Assembly (NCBI GenBank): GCA_025963775.1 | Contig: JAOQAD010000040.1 | Span: forward strand, 300,835-364,834 | Direction of reading: 5' to 3' | DNA from: Bacteroidota bacterium | GTDB taxonomy: Bacteria; Bacteroidota; Bacteroidia; 2-12-FULL-35-15 | DNA: 64,000 nt | In this document: positions 50,984 to 61,277 of the stretch, in pieces | Layout of the letters: the number at the start of each line of letters is the position of its first letter | Numbering within the stretch: position 1 is the first letter of the stretch | Made by a program: the position numbers and the translations under genes | The notes under the pieces: generated by a model | The model's input: only the letters and a program-made list of their open reading frames with translations | Database searches by the model: none | What the model was told of the DNA's origin: nothing

Positions 50984-53071
50984 TTAAAACAATGTATTTA
51001 AAGGCTTTTCGGGGCTATCGCTGCCTTTCGGGCCATCATTGTTTTCGGGCTTGTCTTCTTTTTTCTCTGAATCTTTTTTTGCCTGTTCGATCTCGCTGTT
51101 GTTCAGGTTGTCATCCAGCTTCAGCAAAGGAATCTCTTCCTTGTCGAAAGGGCGCTTTCCGAAAATGGTTTCAAGGTCTTCCTTGAAGATCACTTCCTTC
51201 TCGAGTAATTTTTCAGCAAGCATGGTAAGCAGGTGCTTGTTCTCTACCAGGATCTGCTTGGCACGCTGGTACGCAGCCTCGATCATTTTGCTTGCTTCCT
51301 CATCGATCGTTTGCGCGGTCTTTTCGCTGTAAGGCTTGGTAAAACCGTATTCGTTCGCACCGGTGGAATCGTAATAGCTCATGTTCCCGATCTTCTCATT
51401 CAGTCCGTACACGCTGATCATTGCATACGCCTGCTTGGTCACTTTTTCAAGGTCGCTCAGTGCGCCGGTTGAAATTTTGCCGAAGATAATTTCTTCCGCA
51501 GCGCGTCCGCCAAGGGTAGCGCACATTTCATCCATCAGTTGCTCGGTGGTTGTGATCTGGCGCTCTTCAGGAAGATACCATGCAGCACCAAGAGAACGTC
51601 CGCGCGGCACGATCGTCACTTTGATCAATGGATGCGCATGTTCAAGCAGCCAGCTTGTGGAAGCGTGGCCGGCTTCGTGGTACGCGATCACTTTTTTCTC
51701 GTGCGAGGAAATGATCTTGTTCTTTTTTTCAAGCCCGCCGATGATCCTGTCAACAGCATCGAGAAAATCCTGCTTTTCGATCATCTTTTTATCGTGGCGC
51801 GCAGCAATCAGCGCTGCTTCGTTACAGATGTTCGCGATATCAGCCCCGGAGAAGCCGGGCGTTTGCTTGGCAAGGAAATCAACATCCACGGAAGCATCCA
51901 GCTTCAGCGGCTTCAAATGCACTTTGAAAATATCTTTACGCTCGTTCAGATCCGGCATATCCACGTAGATCTGGCGATCGAAGCGGCCTGCGCGCATTAA
52001 TGCGCGGTCAAGGATATCGGCGCGGTTGGTAGCAGCAAGAATGATCACCCCGCTGTTGGTACCGAAGCCATCCATTTCTGTGAGCAATTGGTTCAATGTA
52101 TTTTCACGCTCGTCGTTTGCGCCCTGTGCAGGCGATTTTCCGCGTGCACGGCCAATCGCATCGATCTCATCGATAAAGATGATACAAGGTGCTTTTTCTT
52201 TCGCCTGGCGGAACAGGTCACGTACACGTGATGCGCCAACGCCTACGAACATTTCCACGAAGTCGGAACCCGACAATGAGAAGAACGGAACTTTTGCTTC
52301 GCCGGCAACTGCTTTTGCAAGCAGGGTTTTACCGGTACCCGGAGGGCCCACCAGCAATGCCCCTTTCGGGATCTTCGCCCCGAGGGCTGTATATTTTTTA
52401 GGGTTCTTCAGGAAGTCGACGATCTCTTTGATCTCGATCTTGGCCCCTTCCAAACCTGCCACATCGTTGAATGTGATGTTCACATGCGTATCCTTATCGA
52501 ACAGCTGTGCACGTGATTTGCCGATGTTGAAGATCTGTCCTGCACCGCCGGAACCTCCGCCCATCCTGCGCATGATCACGATCCAGATCACTACCATCAG
52601 GATGATAGGCAGCACCCAGCCGATCGCATCCGACCAATCGGTGCGTGTTTCGCTTTTCGGATACACGACTTCATTCGGTAAAAAATCCTTCTGCTTTTCA
52701 TTGACGATGGTTGAAAAATTGTCAGGGATCCCGGTAAGCTTGTAATGCGGGCCGTTTGCAGGAAGCTTGTCGTTGGCATAGGCCGGAAGGCCCAGGAATT
52801 CTTTTTTCAGGTAGATCTCGGCAGCGTGCTCATTGGAAATGATCACGATCTTATCCACCTGGTGCTGCTTGAGCATGCTTTCGTAAAATACGTTTGACTG
52901 CACTTCCTTTACGCCGCCCTTGAAGCTTCCCATCAGCTGGAAAGCGATCAGTGCAACTGCAATGATCCCGTAGATCCAGTAAAAATTAAAAGGTGATTTC
53001 GGGAGGTTAGGCTTTTTGGGAAATTTATCTTTAGGACTATTATTTTCCTGTTCTGGTTTTTGATCGCTCAT
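50984..53071 (-). CDS. ftsH: ATP-dependent zinc metalloprotease FtsH
   Basis: Membrane-bound AAA protease that degrades misfolded membrane proteins and regulatory substrates. 695 residues. TM1 lies at about 32-48 and TM2 at about 147-168 ([20 protein letters not shown]), with a periplasmic domain between. The AAA module has Walker A GPPGTGKT (about 243-250), Walker [14 protein letters not shown], the pore loop [15 protein letters not shown] and the [24 protein letters not shown]. The zinc site HEAGH lies near 465 ([13 protein letters not shown]). The acidic, Lys-rich C-tail (after about 655) is longer than in E. coli. Cotranscribed with rsfS, 20 bp upstream. Confidence 0.97.
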   Translation of the reverse strand: MSDQKPEQENNSPKDKFPKKPNLPKSPFNFYWIYGIIAVALIAFQLMGSFKGGVKEVQSNVFYESMLKQHQVDKIVIISNEHAAEIYLKKEFLGLPAYANDKLPANGPHYKLTGIPDNFSTIVNEKQKDFLPNEVVYPKSETRTDWSDAIGWVLPIILMVVIWIVIMRRMGGGSGGAGQIFNIGKSRAQLFDKDTHVNITFNDVAGLEGAKIEIKEIVDFLKNPKKYTALGAKIPKGALLVGPPGTGKTLLAKAVAGEAKVPFFSLSGSDFVEMFVGVGASRVRDLFRQAKEKAPCIIFIDEIDAIGRARGKSPAQGANDERENTLNQLLTEMDGFGTNSGVIILAATNRADILDRALMRAGRFDRQIYVDMPDLNERKDIFKVHLKPLKLDASVDVDFLAKQTPGFSGADIANICNEAALIAARHDKKMIEKQDFLDAVDRIIGGLEKKNKIISSHEKKVIAYHEAGHASTSWLLEHAHPLIKVTIVPRGRSLGAAWYLPEERQITTTEQLMDEMCATLGGRAAEEIIFGKISTGALSDLEKVTKQAYAMISVYGLNEKIGNMSYYDSTGANEYGFTKPYSEKTAQTIDEEASKMIEAAYQRAKQILVENKHLLTMLAEKLLEKEVIFKEDLETIFGKRPFDKEEIPLLKLDDNLNNSEIEQAKKDSEKKEDKPENNDGPKGSDSPEKPLNTLF

Positions 53072-53091
53072 GTTTTATTTTTCTAAAAAAA

Positions 53092-53718
53092 TTAATCAAA
53101 TGCAATTTCTTTTATTTCGGCATCCGCCCAAAGCGATTCAAGGTTGTAGAAGTCGCGGATCTGGGACTGGAACACATGCACCACAACGGTCACGTAATCG
53201 ATCAGGATCCATTCGGCGTTTTCAAAGCCTTCGGAGCGGTAAGGTTTATCGCCGGTAGTCTTTCGCACTATTTCCTGGATGGATTCTGCAATGGCATTCA
53301 CCTGTGTGTTTGAATCGGCCTGGCAGATGATGAAATAATCACATACACGGTTGTGGATCGACTGGAGGTTCATCACCGTGATGTTCTTTCCTTTGATTTC
53401 AAGGATCCCGTCAACAACTGCATCGGCCAGCTTTTCAGTAGGGCCTTTTACCGTTTTCACTGCCGCTTTTTTAGGAGCTGCTGCTTTCTGAGGAGCCACA
53501 GCTTTTTTGGGAGCTGCCGCTTTTTTAACTGCGGCTTTTTTTACAGGAGCGGCTTTCTTAGGGGCCGCTTTTTTAATAACTTTCGTAGGAGCTTTTTTGG
53601 TTGCTTTTTTAGCAGCTGCTGCAATGCTTTTTTTAGGTGCTGATTTAGCAGCCGTTTTTTTCACAGCTTTTGCAGCTGTCTTTTTCGCCGGAGCCTTTTT
53701 GGTAGTTTTCGCCATCAA
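53092..53718 (-). CDS. rsfS: Ribosome silencing factor with Lys/Ala-rich histone-like N-terminal tail
   Basis: RsfS binds L14 and blocks subunit joining when nutrients are short. The conserved domain occupies about residues 93-208 (KLADAVVDGILEIKGKNITVMNL, CDYFIICQADSNTQVNAIAESI, EGFENAEWILIDYVTVVVHVF). Before it lies a tail of about 92 residues made almost only of Lys, Ala, Pro, Thr and Val in KKAA/PKKA repeats, like the tails of AlgP or histone-H1-like proteins. Typical RsfS is 105-125 residues. The tail is expected to bind nucleic acid and is unlikely to be structured. First gene of the operon rsfS-ftsH-LUD-cdsA-small protein. Confidence 0.92.
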   Translation of the reverse strand: MMAKTTKKAPAKKTAAKAVKKTAAKSAPKKSIAAAAKKATKKAPTKVIKKAAPKKAAPVKKAAVKKAAAPKKAVAPQKAAAPKKAAVKTVKGPTEKLADAVVDGILEIKGKNITVMNLQSIHNRVCDYFIICQADSNTQVNAIAESIQEIVRKTTGDKPYRSEGFENAEWILIDYVTVVVHVFQSQIRDFYNLESLWADAEIKEIAFD

Positions 53719-53765
53719 TTATTAATATATCTTTTTATACTTTTACCCGGTAAAATGAATATCCA

Positions 53766-53773
53766 CAAAAATA
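53766..53773 (-). promoter_or_regulatory. Promoter -7 element for rsfS-ftsH operon
   Basis: The minus strand reads TATTTTTG (TAnnTTTG), 47 bp upstream of the rsfS start, in the short gap that also must hold the birA promoter. Confidence 0.45.
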
Positions 53774-53798
53774 ATCAAATCTTTTGCAACCGAGCCCT

Positions 53799-54554
53799 AT
53801 GAAAACATTATTTATAGGGCAAAATGCCGTCCATCTTACCGCGGTTGATTCTACCAACAGTTATGCCAGCGAAATGTTGCGCCAAATGCGGCCGGCGGAA
53901 GGGACAATTGTCTACAGTTTTGAGCAAAAGAAAGGACGCGGGCAGCGGGGAAGCAGCTGGCATGGAGAAGCCAATAAAAATGTGGCTTTCAGCCTTATTC
54001 TGCACCCATCTTTTTTACATGCGGATGAGCAGTTCCTGCTCACTAAAACCGCATCCCTTGCGGTGTCTGACTTAATGGCAGAGATGCTTGCCGGACAAGG
54101 TTGCCGGGTAAGTGTGAAGTGGCCGAACGATGTATATGCGGATGATAAAAAAATTGCCGGGATCCTCATCGAGAACAGCATCGGGAATCAGCTGATCCAA
54201 AGCTCGGTGATTGGGATCGGGCTGAATGTGAACCAGGATTTTACTTCAGAAGAATTCAATGCAGGCTCGTTAAAAATGCTTACAGGAAAGGAATACGACC
54301 TTAATGTTGTGGTGGAAAGGCTTTGTGAATTCCTGGAAGCGCGCTATCTCCAGCTGAAAACAAACAAGCGCGAACAGCTTGGCCGCGATTACCTCGGCCG
54401 GCTCTACCGTATAGATGAGTGGAAAAATTACCAGTCTTCCGCTGAAGCCTTTGAAGGAAAGATCAGGAATGTTTCTGCCTCCGGGAAATTACAGGTAGAG
54501 TTGCGAAACAATGAGATTAGGGAGTTTGATCTGAAGGAGATTGTTTTTAGCTGA
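53799..54554 (+). CDS. birA: Biotin--[acetyl-CoA-carboxylase] ligase
   Basis: Attaches biotin to carboxylase carrier domains. 251 residues from the ATG at 53799 (MKTLFIGQNAVHLTAVDSTNSYA); a TTG five codons upstream is less likely. The biotinoyl-AMP loop is KKGRGQRGSSWHG and the catalytic-lysine region is VKWPNDVYADDKKIAGILIEN. IGIGLNVNQDF follows. There is no N-terminal winged-helix domain, so it is a ligase only and not a repressor. Divergent from rsfS. Confidence 0.94.
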   Translation: MKTLFIGQNAVHLTAVDSTNSYASEMLRQMRPAEGTIVYSFEQKKGRGQRGSSWHGEANKNVAFSLILHPSFLHADEQFLLTKTASLAVSDLMAEMLAGQGCRVSVKWPNDVYADDKKIAGILIENSIGNQLIQSSVIGIGLNVNQDFTSEEFNAGSLKMLTGKEYDLNVVVERLCEFLEARYLQLKTNKREQLGRDYLGRLYRIDEWKNYQSSAEAFEGKIRNVSASGKLQVELRNNEIREFDLKEIVFS

Positions 54555-54619
54555 AGCCTACATAATCAGCGAATGCTTAAATCTTCATGTGACTTGTGAG
54601 GATATTGTAAGCCCACACC

Positions 54620-55822
54620 TCACTTTTCTCCCTTGCGCAGCAAAAAATGAAAGGTTAAAAATGCAGCTGTCAGGACAAGCGCGGCTGTCATTGAAATAAG
54701 ATACCATGAACCGGAGCTATCATCGTCACCCCTGGTGAATGCAAATGCTAAGCTGTATGACAGCAGGCTGCTCATTGTAAGAAAAACGGATGTAAGCATA
54801 GAGCGGAACTTTGAAGGTACATGTTGGCTGATATAGGACAAGGCAACAGGAGAGACGAACGTTTCCGCAGCGCCCTGAAACAGCAGCGCCAGGATTAAAG
54901 CCACGATAAGGTTATCCGCAGCACCTGCAATAAATATAAGGCTCAGGGATACGGCGTACAGCAGAAAGCCAATGCTGATTCTAAGCAGAGATGAGCCTGT
55001 TTTAAATGTCCATACAATAGAAAAGATGATCCCGCAAATAATGGCAGTGAGCGGTATGAGTCCCATGTAAAGGTAACCTTCAAGGTTCCGTCCCCGGGAG
55101 ATCATAATAGCCGCATCCGGGCTCACTTTCATTACAATCCAGAAAAGAGGCACAAGTACAATGCAGCATACAACCGCGGCCAGCTTTAATTTTCGGGTAC
55201 GGTTCACCACTACCGGCTCGTTGTGTATAACTGTGTTTTTTGCTGTGGTACTCCGGGTAAACATTATTAAAAGCGGTGAGCACATCATAAGGACTCCTGC
55301 AGTTATGAAGCCGGTACGGAAGCTTGTTATATCCACAAGGTATCCAAACACTATAGCCCCAAGGAAAGCACCGAGATCTATTACAAGATAAAACAGCACC
55401 ATTGCTGCATCCATTTTTTGCAGTCTGTCCTGGTATAAATTCCCGATCACTGAAATTATATTCGGTGCATAAAGCCCTGTTCCCAGCACCATGCAGCATA
55501 TACCTGCATACAGGCATACGGGCTGTGGTATCGCCATTAAAAAGCAGCCTGCTGCCTGTATAAATCCACCCGTTACGGATGTCCACTTCCAACCCAGAAT
55601 AAGATCACCTAAAAGTCCACCCAGCAAAGGTGCTAACGAGATCGAGAAGACCATCAGTTCGTAAACCGAACTTACATGCTCCTTTGAAAGCATAAAGGGC
55701 CCCCGCACCATGTAGAGTACGAGAAAAGCACGGATCCCATAAAACCCCAAACGTTCAATCAGCTTTGATGCGGCAAGAGGAACAATTTCTATATGATGAT
55801 TTGTCTTATTGTCAACAGTCAT
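54620..55822 (-). CDS. POT-family (PTR2-like) MFS transporter
   Basis: 400 residues with 11-12 membrane helices. The N-terminal ASKLIERLGFYGIRAFLVLYM matches the ExxER-FYG motif of proton-coupled oligopeptide transporters. SLAPLLGGLLGDLILGWKWTSVTGG fits the second MFS motif. FQGAAETFVSPVALSYISQHVPSKFRSMLTSVFL is the POT-like C-terminal half. It is shorter than most bacterial POT proteins (about 450-500), chiefly in its loops. Substrate (di/tripeptides or a related solute) is inferred. Single gene between birA (convergent) and gltA (same strand). Confidence 0.8.
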   Translation of the reverse strand: MTVDNKTNHHIEIVPLAASKLIERLGFYGIRAFLVLYMVRGPFMLSKEHVSSVYELMVFSISLAPLLGGLLGDLILGWKWTSVTGGFIQAAGCFLMAIPQPVCLYAGICCMVLGTGLYAPNIISVIGNLYQDRLQKMDAAMVLFYLVIDLGAFLGAIVFGYLVDITSFRTGFITAGVLMMCSPLLIMFTRSTTAKNTVIHNEPVVVNRTRKLKLAAVVCCIVLVPLFWIVMKVSPDAAIMISRGRNLEGYLYMGLIPLTAIICGIIFSIVWTFKTGSSLLRISIGFLLYAVSLSLIFIAGAADNLIVALILALLFQGAAETFVSPVALSYISQHVPSKFRSMLTSVFLTMSSLLSYSLAFAFTRGDDDSSGSWYLISMTAALVLTAAFLTFHFLLRKGEK

Positions 55823-55840
55823 GAAAAGTTAAATTAAAAC

Positions 55841-55867
55841 AAAAGGCTACCAAATCCGGTAGCCTTT
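55841..55867 (-). terminator. Terminator of gltA
   Basis: AAAGGCTACC / GGTAGCCTTT stem with a short loop; on the minus strand it is followed by TGTTTTAATTT. It starts 5 bp past the gltA stop. Confidence 0.85.
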
Positions 55868-55871
55868 CCTG

Positions 55872-57206
55872 TTATGCTTTTGCTGCTGCTTCTGCTGCGG
55901 CAATTTTTTTCTTGATGCCTTCTGTGGTGATGGAGCCCGGACGCTCGATCGGGTGGCCCAAAGCCCTGTCCCAGATGAGTGAAGCAAGCACGCCCAGTGC
56001 GCGGGAAACACCAAACAACACGGTATAGAACTCATGCTCCACCATTCCGTAATGCGTTAACAATACGCCGGAGTGTGAATCCACGTTCGGCCACGGGTTT
56101 TTGATCTTGCCTGTGCTTTCGAGGATCGGAGGTGCCACTTTGTAAACCATCTGAACGATCTCACAAAGATCATCAGCGCCCTGCGGCTTGATATAGCGGT
56201 AATAGAAATCCTGCTGTGCGGCAAAGCGCGGATCTGTTTTACGAAGCACGGCATGCCCGTATCCCGGAACCACTTTTCCTTCAGCGAGTGTTTTCTTAAT
56301 GTAATCTTCGATCTGTTTTTCAGTCGGCAATCCTCCGCCTAATTCTTCGCGCAGCTCAAGGATCCAGCTAAGCACTTCCTGGTTTGCCAGTCCGTGCAGC
56401 GGGCCCGCAAGTCCGTTCATACCTGCTGCGAAAGAAAGATAAGGGTCGCTCAGTGCAGAGCCGACAAGGTGAGTTGTATGCGCAGAAACGTTTCCTCCTT
56501 CATGATCCACGTGAATGGTCATGTACATGCGCATCAGGCGCTTCATATCGAATGATTCATAACCCAGCATGTGTGCAAGGTTTGCAGCCCAGTCAAGTTT
56601 CGGATCCGGCTCAATGTGCTCGCCGTTCTTGTATTTTCTGCGGTAGATATATGCTGCAACACGCGGTAACCGCGCGATGAGGTTCATTGAATCTTCGTAG
56701 GTATAATCCCAGTAATCTTTTTTGCTGATGCCTTTTTTATATGCTGCGGCGAATACCGATTCTGTTTGCATTGCCATAATGGCCATAACGAACTGTGTCA
56801 TCGGGTGCGTGGATGCGGGCATTTTATCGAGCACATCAAAAACGTGCTTCGGAACGATGGCCCTGCGTGCCCACATATTACCAAGGTTCAGTACATCTTC
56901 CTGCTCAGGAAGCTCGCCTAACAACATTAAATAGAAGATCCCTTCCGGCAATGGCTCGGTACCGCCCGGTGCTTTCGGAAGCTTTTCACGCAATTCAGGA
57001 ATGGTGTAACCACGGAAGCGGATCCCTTCTTCAGGGTCCAGCTTTGATGTTTCAGTTACAAGGCCTACAATGCCTTTCATTCCCTGGTAAACCTGCGCTA
57101 CGGTATATTCGCCCAGCTTTACCTCTCCTTTTTCCTTGATGAGCTGTTTTACTTCAGCAGCCATTGGGCCTGCTTTTGCCGCGAATTTTTCTTTTAATGA
57201 ATCCAT
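55872..57206 (-). CDS. gltA: Citrate synthase, mitochondrial (eukaryotic) type
   Basis: Condenses oxaloacetate and acetyl-CoA to citrate. 444 residues. The sequence follows the animal/plant mitochondrial enzyme and not the hexameric bacterial type: GIVGLVTETSKLDPEEGIRFRGYTIPE, LPEGIFYLMLLGELP, IHVDHEGGNVSAHTTHLVGSALSDPYLSFAAGMNGLAGPLHGLANQEVL and PGYGHAVLRKTDPRF. Catalytic His residues (in GPLHGLAN and GYGHAVL) and Asp (NPWPNVDSHSG) are intact. No NADH-inhibition domain is present. An Ala/Lys-rich C-tail ends the protein. Same strand as eno, 108 bp apart. The upstream TATCTTTC octamer may be a weak promoter. Confidence 0.95.
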   Translation of the reverse strand: MDSLKEKFAAKAGPMAAEVKQLIKEKGEVKLGEYTVAQVYQGMKGIVGLVTETSKLDPEEGIRFRGYTIPELREKLPKAPGGTEPLPEGIFYLMLLGELPEQEDVLNLGNMWARRAIVPKHVFDVLDKMPASTHPMTQFVMAIMAMQTESVFAAAYKKGISKKDYWDYTYEDSMNLIARLPRVAAYIYRRKYKNGEHIEPDPKLDWAANLAHMLGYESFDMKRLMRMYMTIHVDHEGGNVSAHTTHLVGSALSDPYLSFAAGMNGLAGPLHGLANQEVLSWILELREELGGGLPTEKQIEDYIKKTLAEGKVVPGYGHAVLRKTDPRFAAQQDFYYRYIKPQGADDLCEIVQMVYKVAPPILESTGKIKNPWPNVDSHSGVLLTHYGMVEHEFYTVLFGVSRALGVLASLIWDRALGHPIERPGSITTEGIKKKIAAAEAAAKA

Positions 57207-57314
57207 GATAATGAATGAATTTGGGTATTTATGATGTTTCGTTATTTCCGAAAGATAATTGGTTTTTATGAGATTTGGAAACAGAATAAAAAAAAGTTTT
57301 TTTTAAACGGAGTG

Positions 57315-58616
<1,302 letters not shown>

Positions 58617-58657
58617 TTATTTTTTAGATCGTTTATTTTACAATTTTAAAAGCTGTC

Positions 58658-58665
58658 CAAAAGTA
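58658..58665 (-). promoter_or_regulatory. Promoter -7 element for eno
   Basis: The minus strand reads TACTTTTG (TAnnTTTG), 47 bp upstream of the eno start. Confidence 0.55.
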
Positions 58666-58727
58666 AAAATAAAAACCTTAAGCGGATGGATTTTTTAGAG
58701 CAAAATGCTTTCCGGTGCAGTAAGGGC

Positions 58728-58866
58728 GGTTCTCGATACGCTCGTACCTCGCACTCGAACTGACGCCATGAACAATTACGGGGCAATTTAAATTCAACCT
58801 TTATGTCACTTCGGCTGCGAGGTTCCCGATACGCTCGTACCTCGCAACGAACTGACGCCATGAACA
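58728..58866. repeat. Two direct repeats of about 46 bp, 93 bp apart
   Basis: GGTTCTCGATACGCTCGTAC... (58728 on) and GGTTCCCGATACGCTCGTAC... (58821 on) both run to ...GAACTGACGCCATGAACA. They differ by a few bases and are spaced 93 bp apart within the 378-bp gap between eno and the amidotransferase gene. The open frame across this stretch (minus strand) is created by the repeat and is not a gene. Confidence 0.85.
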
Positions 58867-58966
58867 TGGCCGGGTAATAAAGGTAATCTTTATGTGAAGA
58901 CAGGTTATTAACATTAACGATTGAAAAGTCGGGCATGGCGGCTGCTACACCTGCCTGTTTATGAGA

Positions 58967-58974
58967 TAAATTCG
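58967..58974 (+). promoter_or_regulatory. Promoter -7 element for amidotransferase-SpmAB operon
   Basis: TAAATTCG (TAnnTTCG variant) ends 14 bp before the ATG at 58989. Confidence 0.4.
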
Positions 58975-58988
58975 CTTAAAAAGCGGGT

Positions 58989-59543
58989 ATGATCAGCATC
59001 ATTGATTTCGGAAGTCCAAAGATCCAGCACATCCTGGAAAGCATCAGCAGGCTGGGGCATGTATGCAGGATCGTTCCATGGGAAGAAAGCCATCTTATTG
59101 AACAGGAAAATTCCAAAGCCATTATTCTCAGTGGTTCCCCGCTGCTCATCACCAACACTGATATTCAGCCGCATTTAAAGCGCTATGATTTCCTGAGGTC
59201 AGCTTCTGTGCCTGTGCTTGGAATTTGCTACGGGCACCAGCTGCTCGGCATCCTGCACGGCTCCACTGCTTTTAAAGGCGAGGAAGTGCGAAAAGAAACG
59301 GAGATCAGGATTCTCAACCATGAAAGCCTTTTTGCGGGATTTGAAAAAACGGTAAGGATGATCGAAGACCACACAGAAGGCATCAACCTCCCGGAAGGCT
59401 TTCTGCACCTGGCTGCGACCGATCATTACGAGGTGGAGGCCATGAAGCATCCCACTAAAAATATATTCGGCATTCAGTTCCATCCTGAAGTATCGGGAGA
59501 GAACGGGATGCAGTTTTTATCCAATTTTTGCAAATTAATATAA
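58989..59543 (+). CDS. Class I glutamine amidotransferase-like protein
   Basis: 184 residues with a complete GATase1 triad: nucleophile C80 in LGICYGHQLLG, and H165/E167 in GIQFHPEVSG. The N-terminal ISIIDFGSPKIQHILESISRLG and IILSGSPLLIT fit the GMP-synthase glutaminase subfamily. It has no fused synthetase. Stand-alone members serve varied amidotransfer partners; the partner here is unknown. It starts close to a candidate promoter and is followed 6 bp later by the SpmA-SpmB gene. Confidence 0.85.
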   Translation: MISIIDFGSPKIQHILESISRLGHVCRIVPWEESHLIEQENSKAIILSGSPLLITNTDIQPHLKRYDFLRSASVPVLGICYGHQLLGILHGSTAFKGEEVRKETEIRILNHESLFAGFEKTVRMIEDHTEGINLPEGFLHLAATDHYEVEAMKHPTKNIFGIQFHPEVSGENGMQFLSNFCKLI

Positions 59544-59549
59544 AGGATC

Positions 59550-60791
59550 ATGGCTTTAAATTACATCTGGATCGGATTCTTTGTCATCGCCTTTGTTGTA
59601 GCGCTTTTCAAGCTGATCGTCACTGGCGACACCGAGATCTTCAAAACCATTATGGATGCAACTTTCAGCTCATCGAAAATGGCGGTGATGGATATTTCGC
59701 TTCCGCTGGCGGGCGTGATGACGCTCTGGCTGGGGCTGATGAACATCGGTGAAAAGGCAGGAGCGATCAGGTTCATGTCGAGGATCGTCGGGCCTTTCTT
59801 TAACCGCCTGTTCCCGGGAATTCCAAAGGAACATCCGGCCAACGGACAGATCATGATGAACTTTTCTGCCAACATGCTGGGGCTCGGAAATGCAGCAACA
59901 CCGATCGGATTAAAGGCGATGGGCAGCATGCAGGAACTGAATCCAAACAAGGATACAGCTTCCAATGCACAGATCATGTTCCTTGTGCTGAACACTTCCG
60001 GATTCACATTAGTGCCTCTTACGATCATTGCGCAACGGGCCATTCAAGGAGCTGTCGACCCTTCCGATGTTTTTATTCCTATCCTCATCGCGACCTTCTG
60101 CTCTACGATCATCGGAATCTTAACGGTGGCGGCCTGGCAGAAAATAAACATCTTCAACCGCGTAGTGCTTAGCTGGCTGCTGGGCATCAGTGCAGGAGTG
60201 ATCGGCATTGTATGGTATTTCAGCACGCTCAGCCATGAGCAGGTTTCTACCATTTCGAAGATAAGCGCCAACCTTATTTTATTCCTCATCATCATTGCCT
60301 TTATCCTCGGCGCCATCCGGAAAAAAGTGAACGTGTATGAAGCCTTTATTGAAGGAGCAAAAACCGGCTTTGAAACAACGATCAAGATCATCCCCTATCT
60401 CGTGGGCATGCTGGTAGGCATTGCTGTTTTCAGGGCTTCCGGGGCGCTCGACTACATTGTCGGCGGTATCGGGTACCTTGTAGGCGCCCTCGGGCTTAAC
60501 ACCGATTTTGTGCCTGCACTTCCTACTGCCTTTATGAAACCTTTGAGCGGCAGCGGTTCCCGTGGAATGATGATCGAGATGATGGATAAAGTAAACGGCG
60601 GAGCGGATACATTCAAGGCAAAATTATCCTGTGTGTTCCAGGGAGCGGCTGATACTACCTTTTATATTGTGGCTTTGTACTTTGGCTCTGTAGGTGTGAA
60701 GAATACAAGGTATGCGGTTGCAGCAGGACTAATCGCCGACCTGGCGGGTGTGATCGCAGCGATCTTTATTTGTTATATGTTCTTTCATTGA
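59550..60791 (+). CDS. SpmA-SpmB fusion (nucleoside-recognition domain) membrane protein
   Basis: 413 residues with two nucleoside-recognition (Gate) halves. Residues 1 to about 200 resemble SpmA (VMDISLPLAGVMTLWLGLMNIGEKAG, IMMNFSANMLGLGNAATPIGLKAM). Residues about 235-413 resemble SpmB (GAKTGFETTIKIIPYLVGMLVGIAVFRASGALDYI, LPTAFMKPLSGSGSRGMMIEMM, CVFQGAADTTFYIVALYFGSVG). In sporulating Firmicutes these are two adjacent genes involved in spore core dehydration; the fused form is widespread in non-sporulating Gram-negatives with unknown function. Probable transport role. Confidence 0.88.
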   Translation: MALNYIWIGFFVIAFVVALFKLIVTGDTEIFKTIMDATFSSSKMAVMDISLPLAGVMTLWLGLMNIGEKAGAIRFMSRIVGPFFNRLFPGIPKEHPANGQIMMNFSANMLGLGNAATPIGLKAMGSMQELNPNKDTASNAQIMFLVLNTSGFTLVPLTIIAQRAIQGAVDPSDVFIPILIATFCSTIIGILTVAAWQKINIFNRVVLSWLLGISAGVIGIVWYFSTLSHEQVSTISKISANLILFLIIIAFILGAIRKKVNVYEAFIEGAKTGFETTIKIIPYLVGMLVGIAVFRASGALDYIVGGIGYLVGALGLNTDFVPALPTAFMKPLSGSGSRGMMIEMMDKVNGGADTFKAKLSCVFQGAADTTFYIVALYFGSVGVKNTRYAVAAGLIADLAGVIAAIFICYMFFH

Positions 60792-60830
60792 TCGGGGTTG
60801 AATGTGAGAGCCCGAAATGATATTTAGAAC

Positions 60831-61250
60831 GTCATCCTGAACTTGTTTCAGGATCCTGTGCTATTCGTAGAGAAATTGCTTCGTCGAACCTCCTCACAAT
60901 AATTATTCGTAAAAGTTTCAGCAGTATAGCTAAGGCCTACGCTCGTTTCTCGACTTCGCTCGAAATGACAACCGCGCAGGATTTCGTGTACTTTATAATA
61001 TTGCAGAGATCCCGTGTCGCGGCACGGGATGACGGTGATTGAGGAGCGATAAAGAAAAACAATGACGGAACAAGGTAGCAGGATTTCGTGTGGAATAAGA
61101 CCCCTCGGGCAAGCTCGGGATGACAACCGCACAGGATTTAGTACACTTTATGATCTTGCAGAGATCCCGTGTCGGAGCACGGGATGACGGTGATTTGAGG
61201 AAGCGATAAAGAAAATAATACCAGCAAAGTTTCGTGTCGGGCACGGAAAA
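60831..61250. repeat. REP hot spot with 155-bp tandem duplication
   Basis: The 486-bp gap between SpmAB and the glycosyltransferase is nearly all repeat. In order: REP family 1 variant (60831-60857), family 2 remnant (60874-60900), family 3 (60944-60969), family 1 (61006-61034), family 1 variant (61099-61124), family 1 (61161-61189) and a decayed family 1 (61231-61250). GACAACCGC at 60967 and 61122, GAGATCCCG at 61006 and 61161, and GACGG at 61031 and 61186 all recur exactly 155 bp apart, showing a tandem duplication. Confidence 0.88.
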
Positions 61251-61277
61251 AAAGTGATTTGAGTTAACACATGGAAT

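Noticed and set aside
58646..58936. 96-residue minus-strand open frame with internal repeat
   Set aside because: Its repeated CEVRAYREP segment is simply the translated intergenic direct repeat; no start context or homology.
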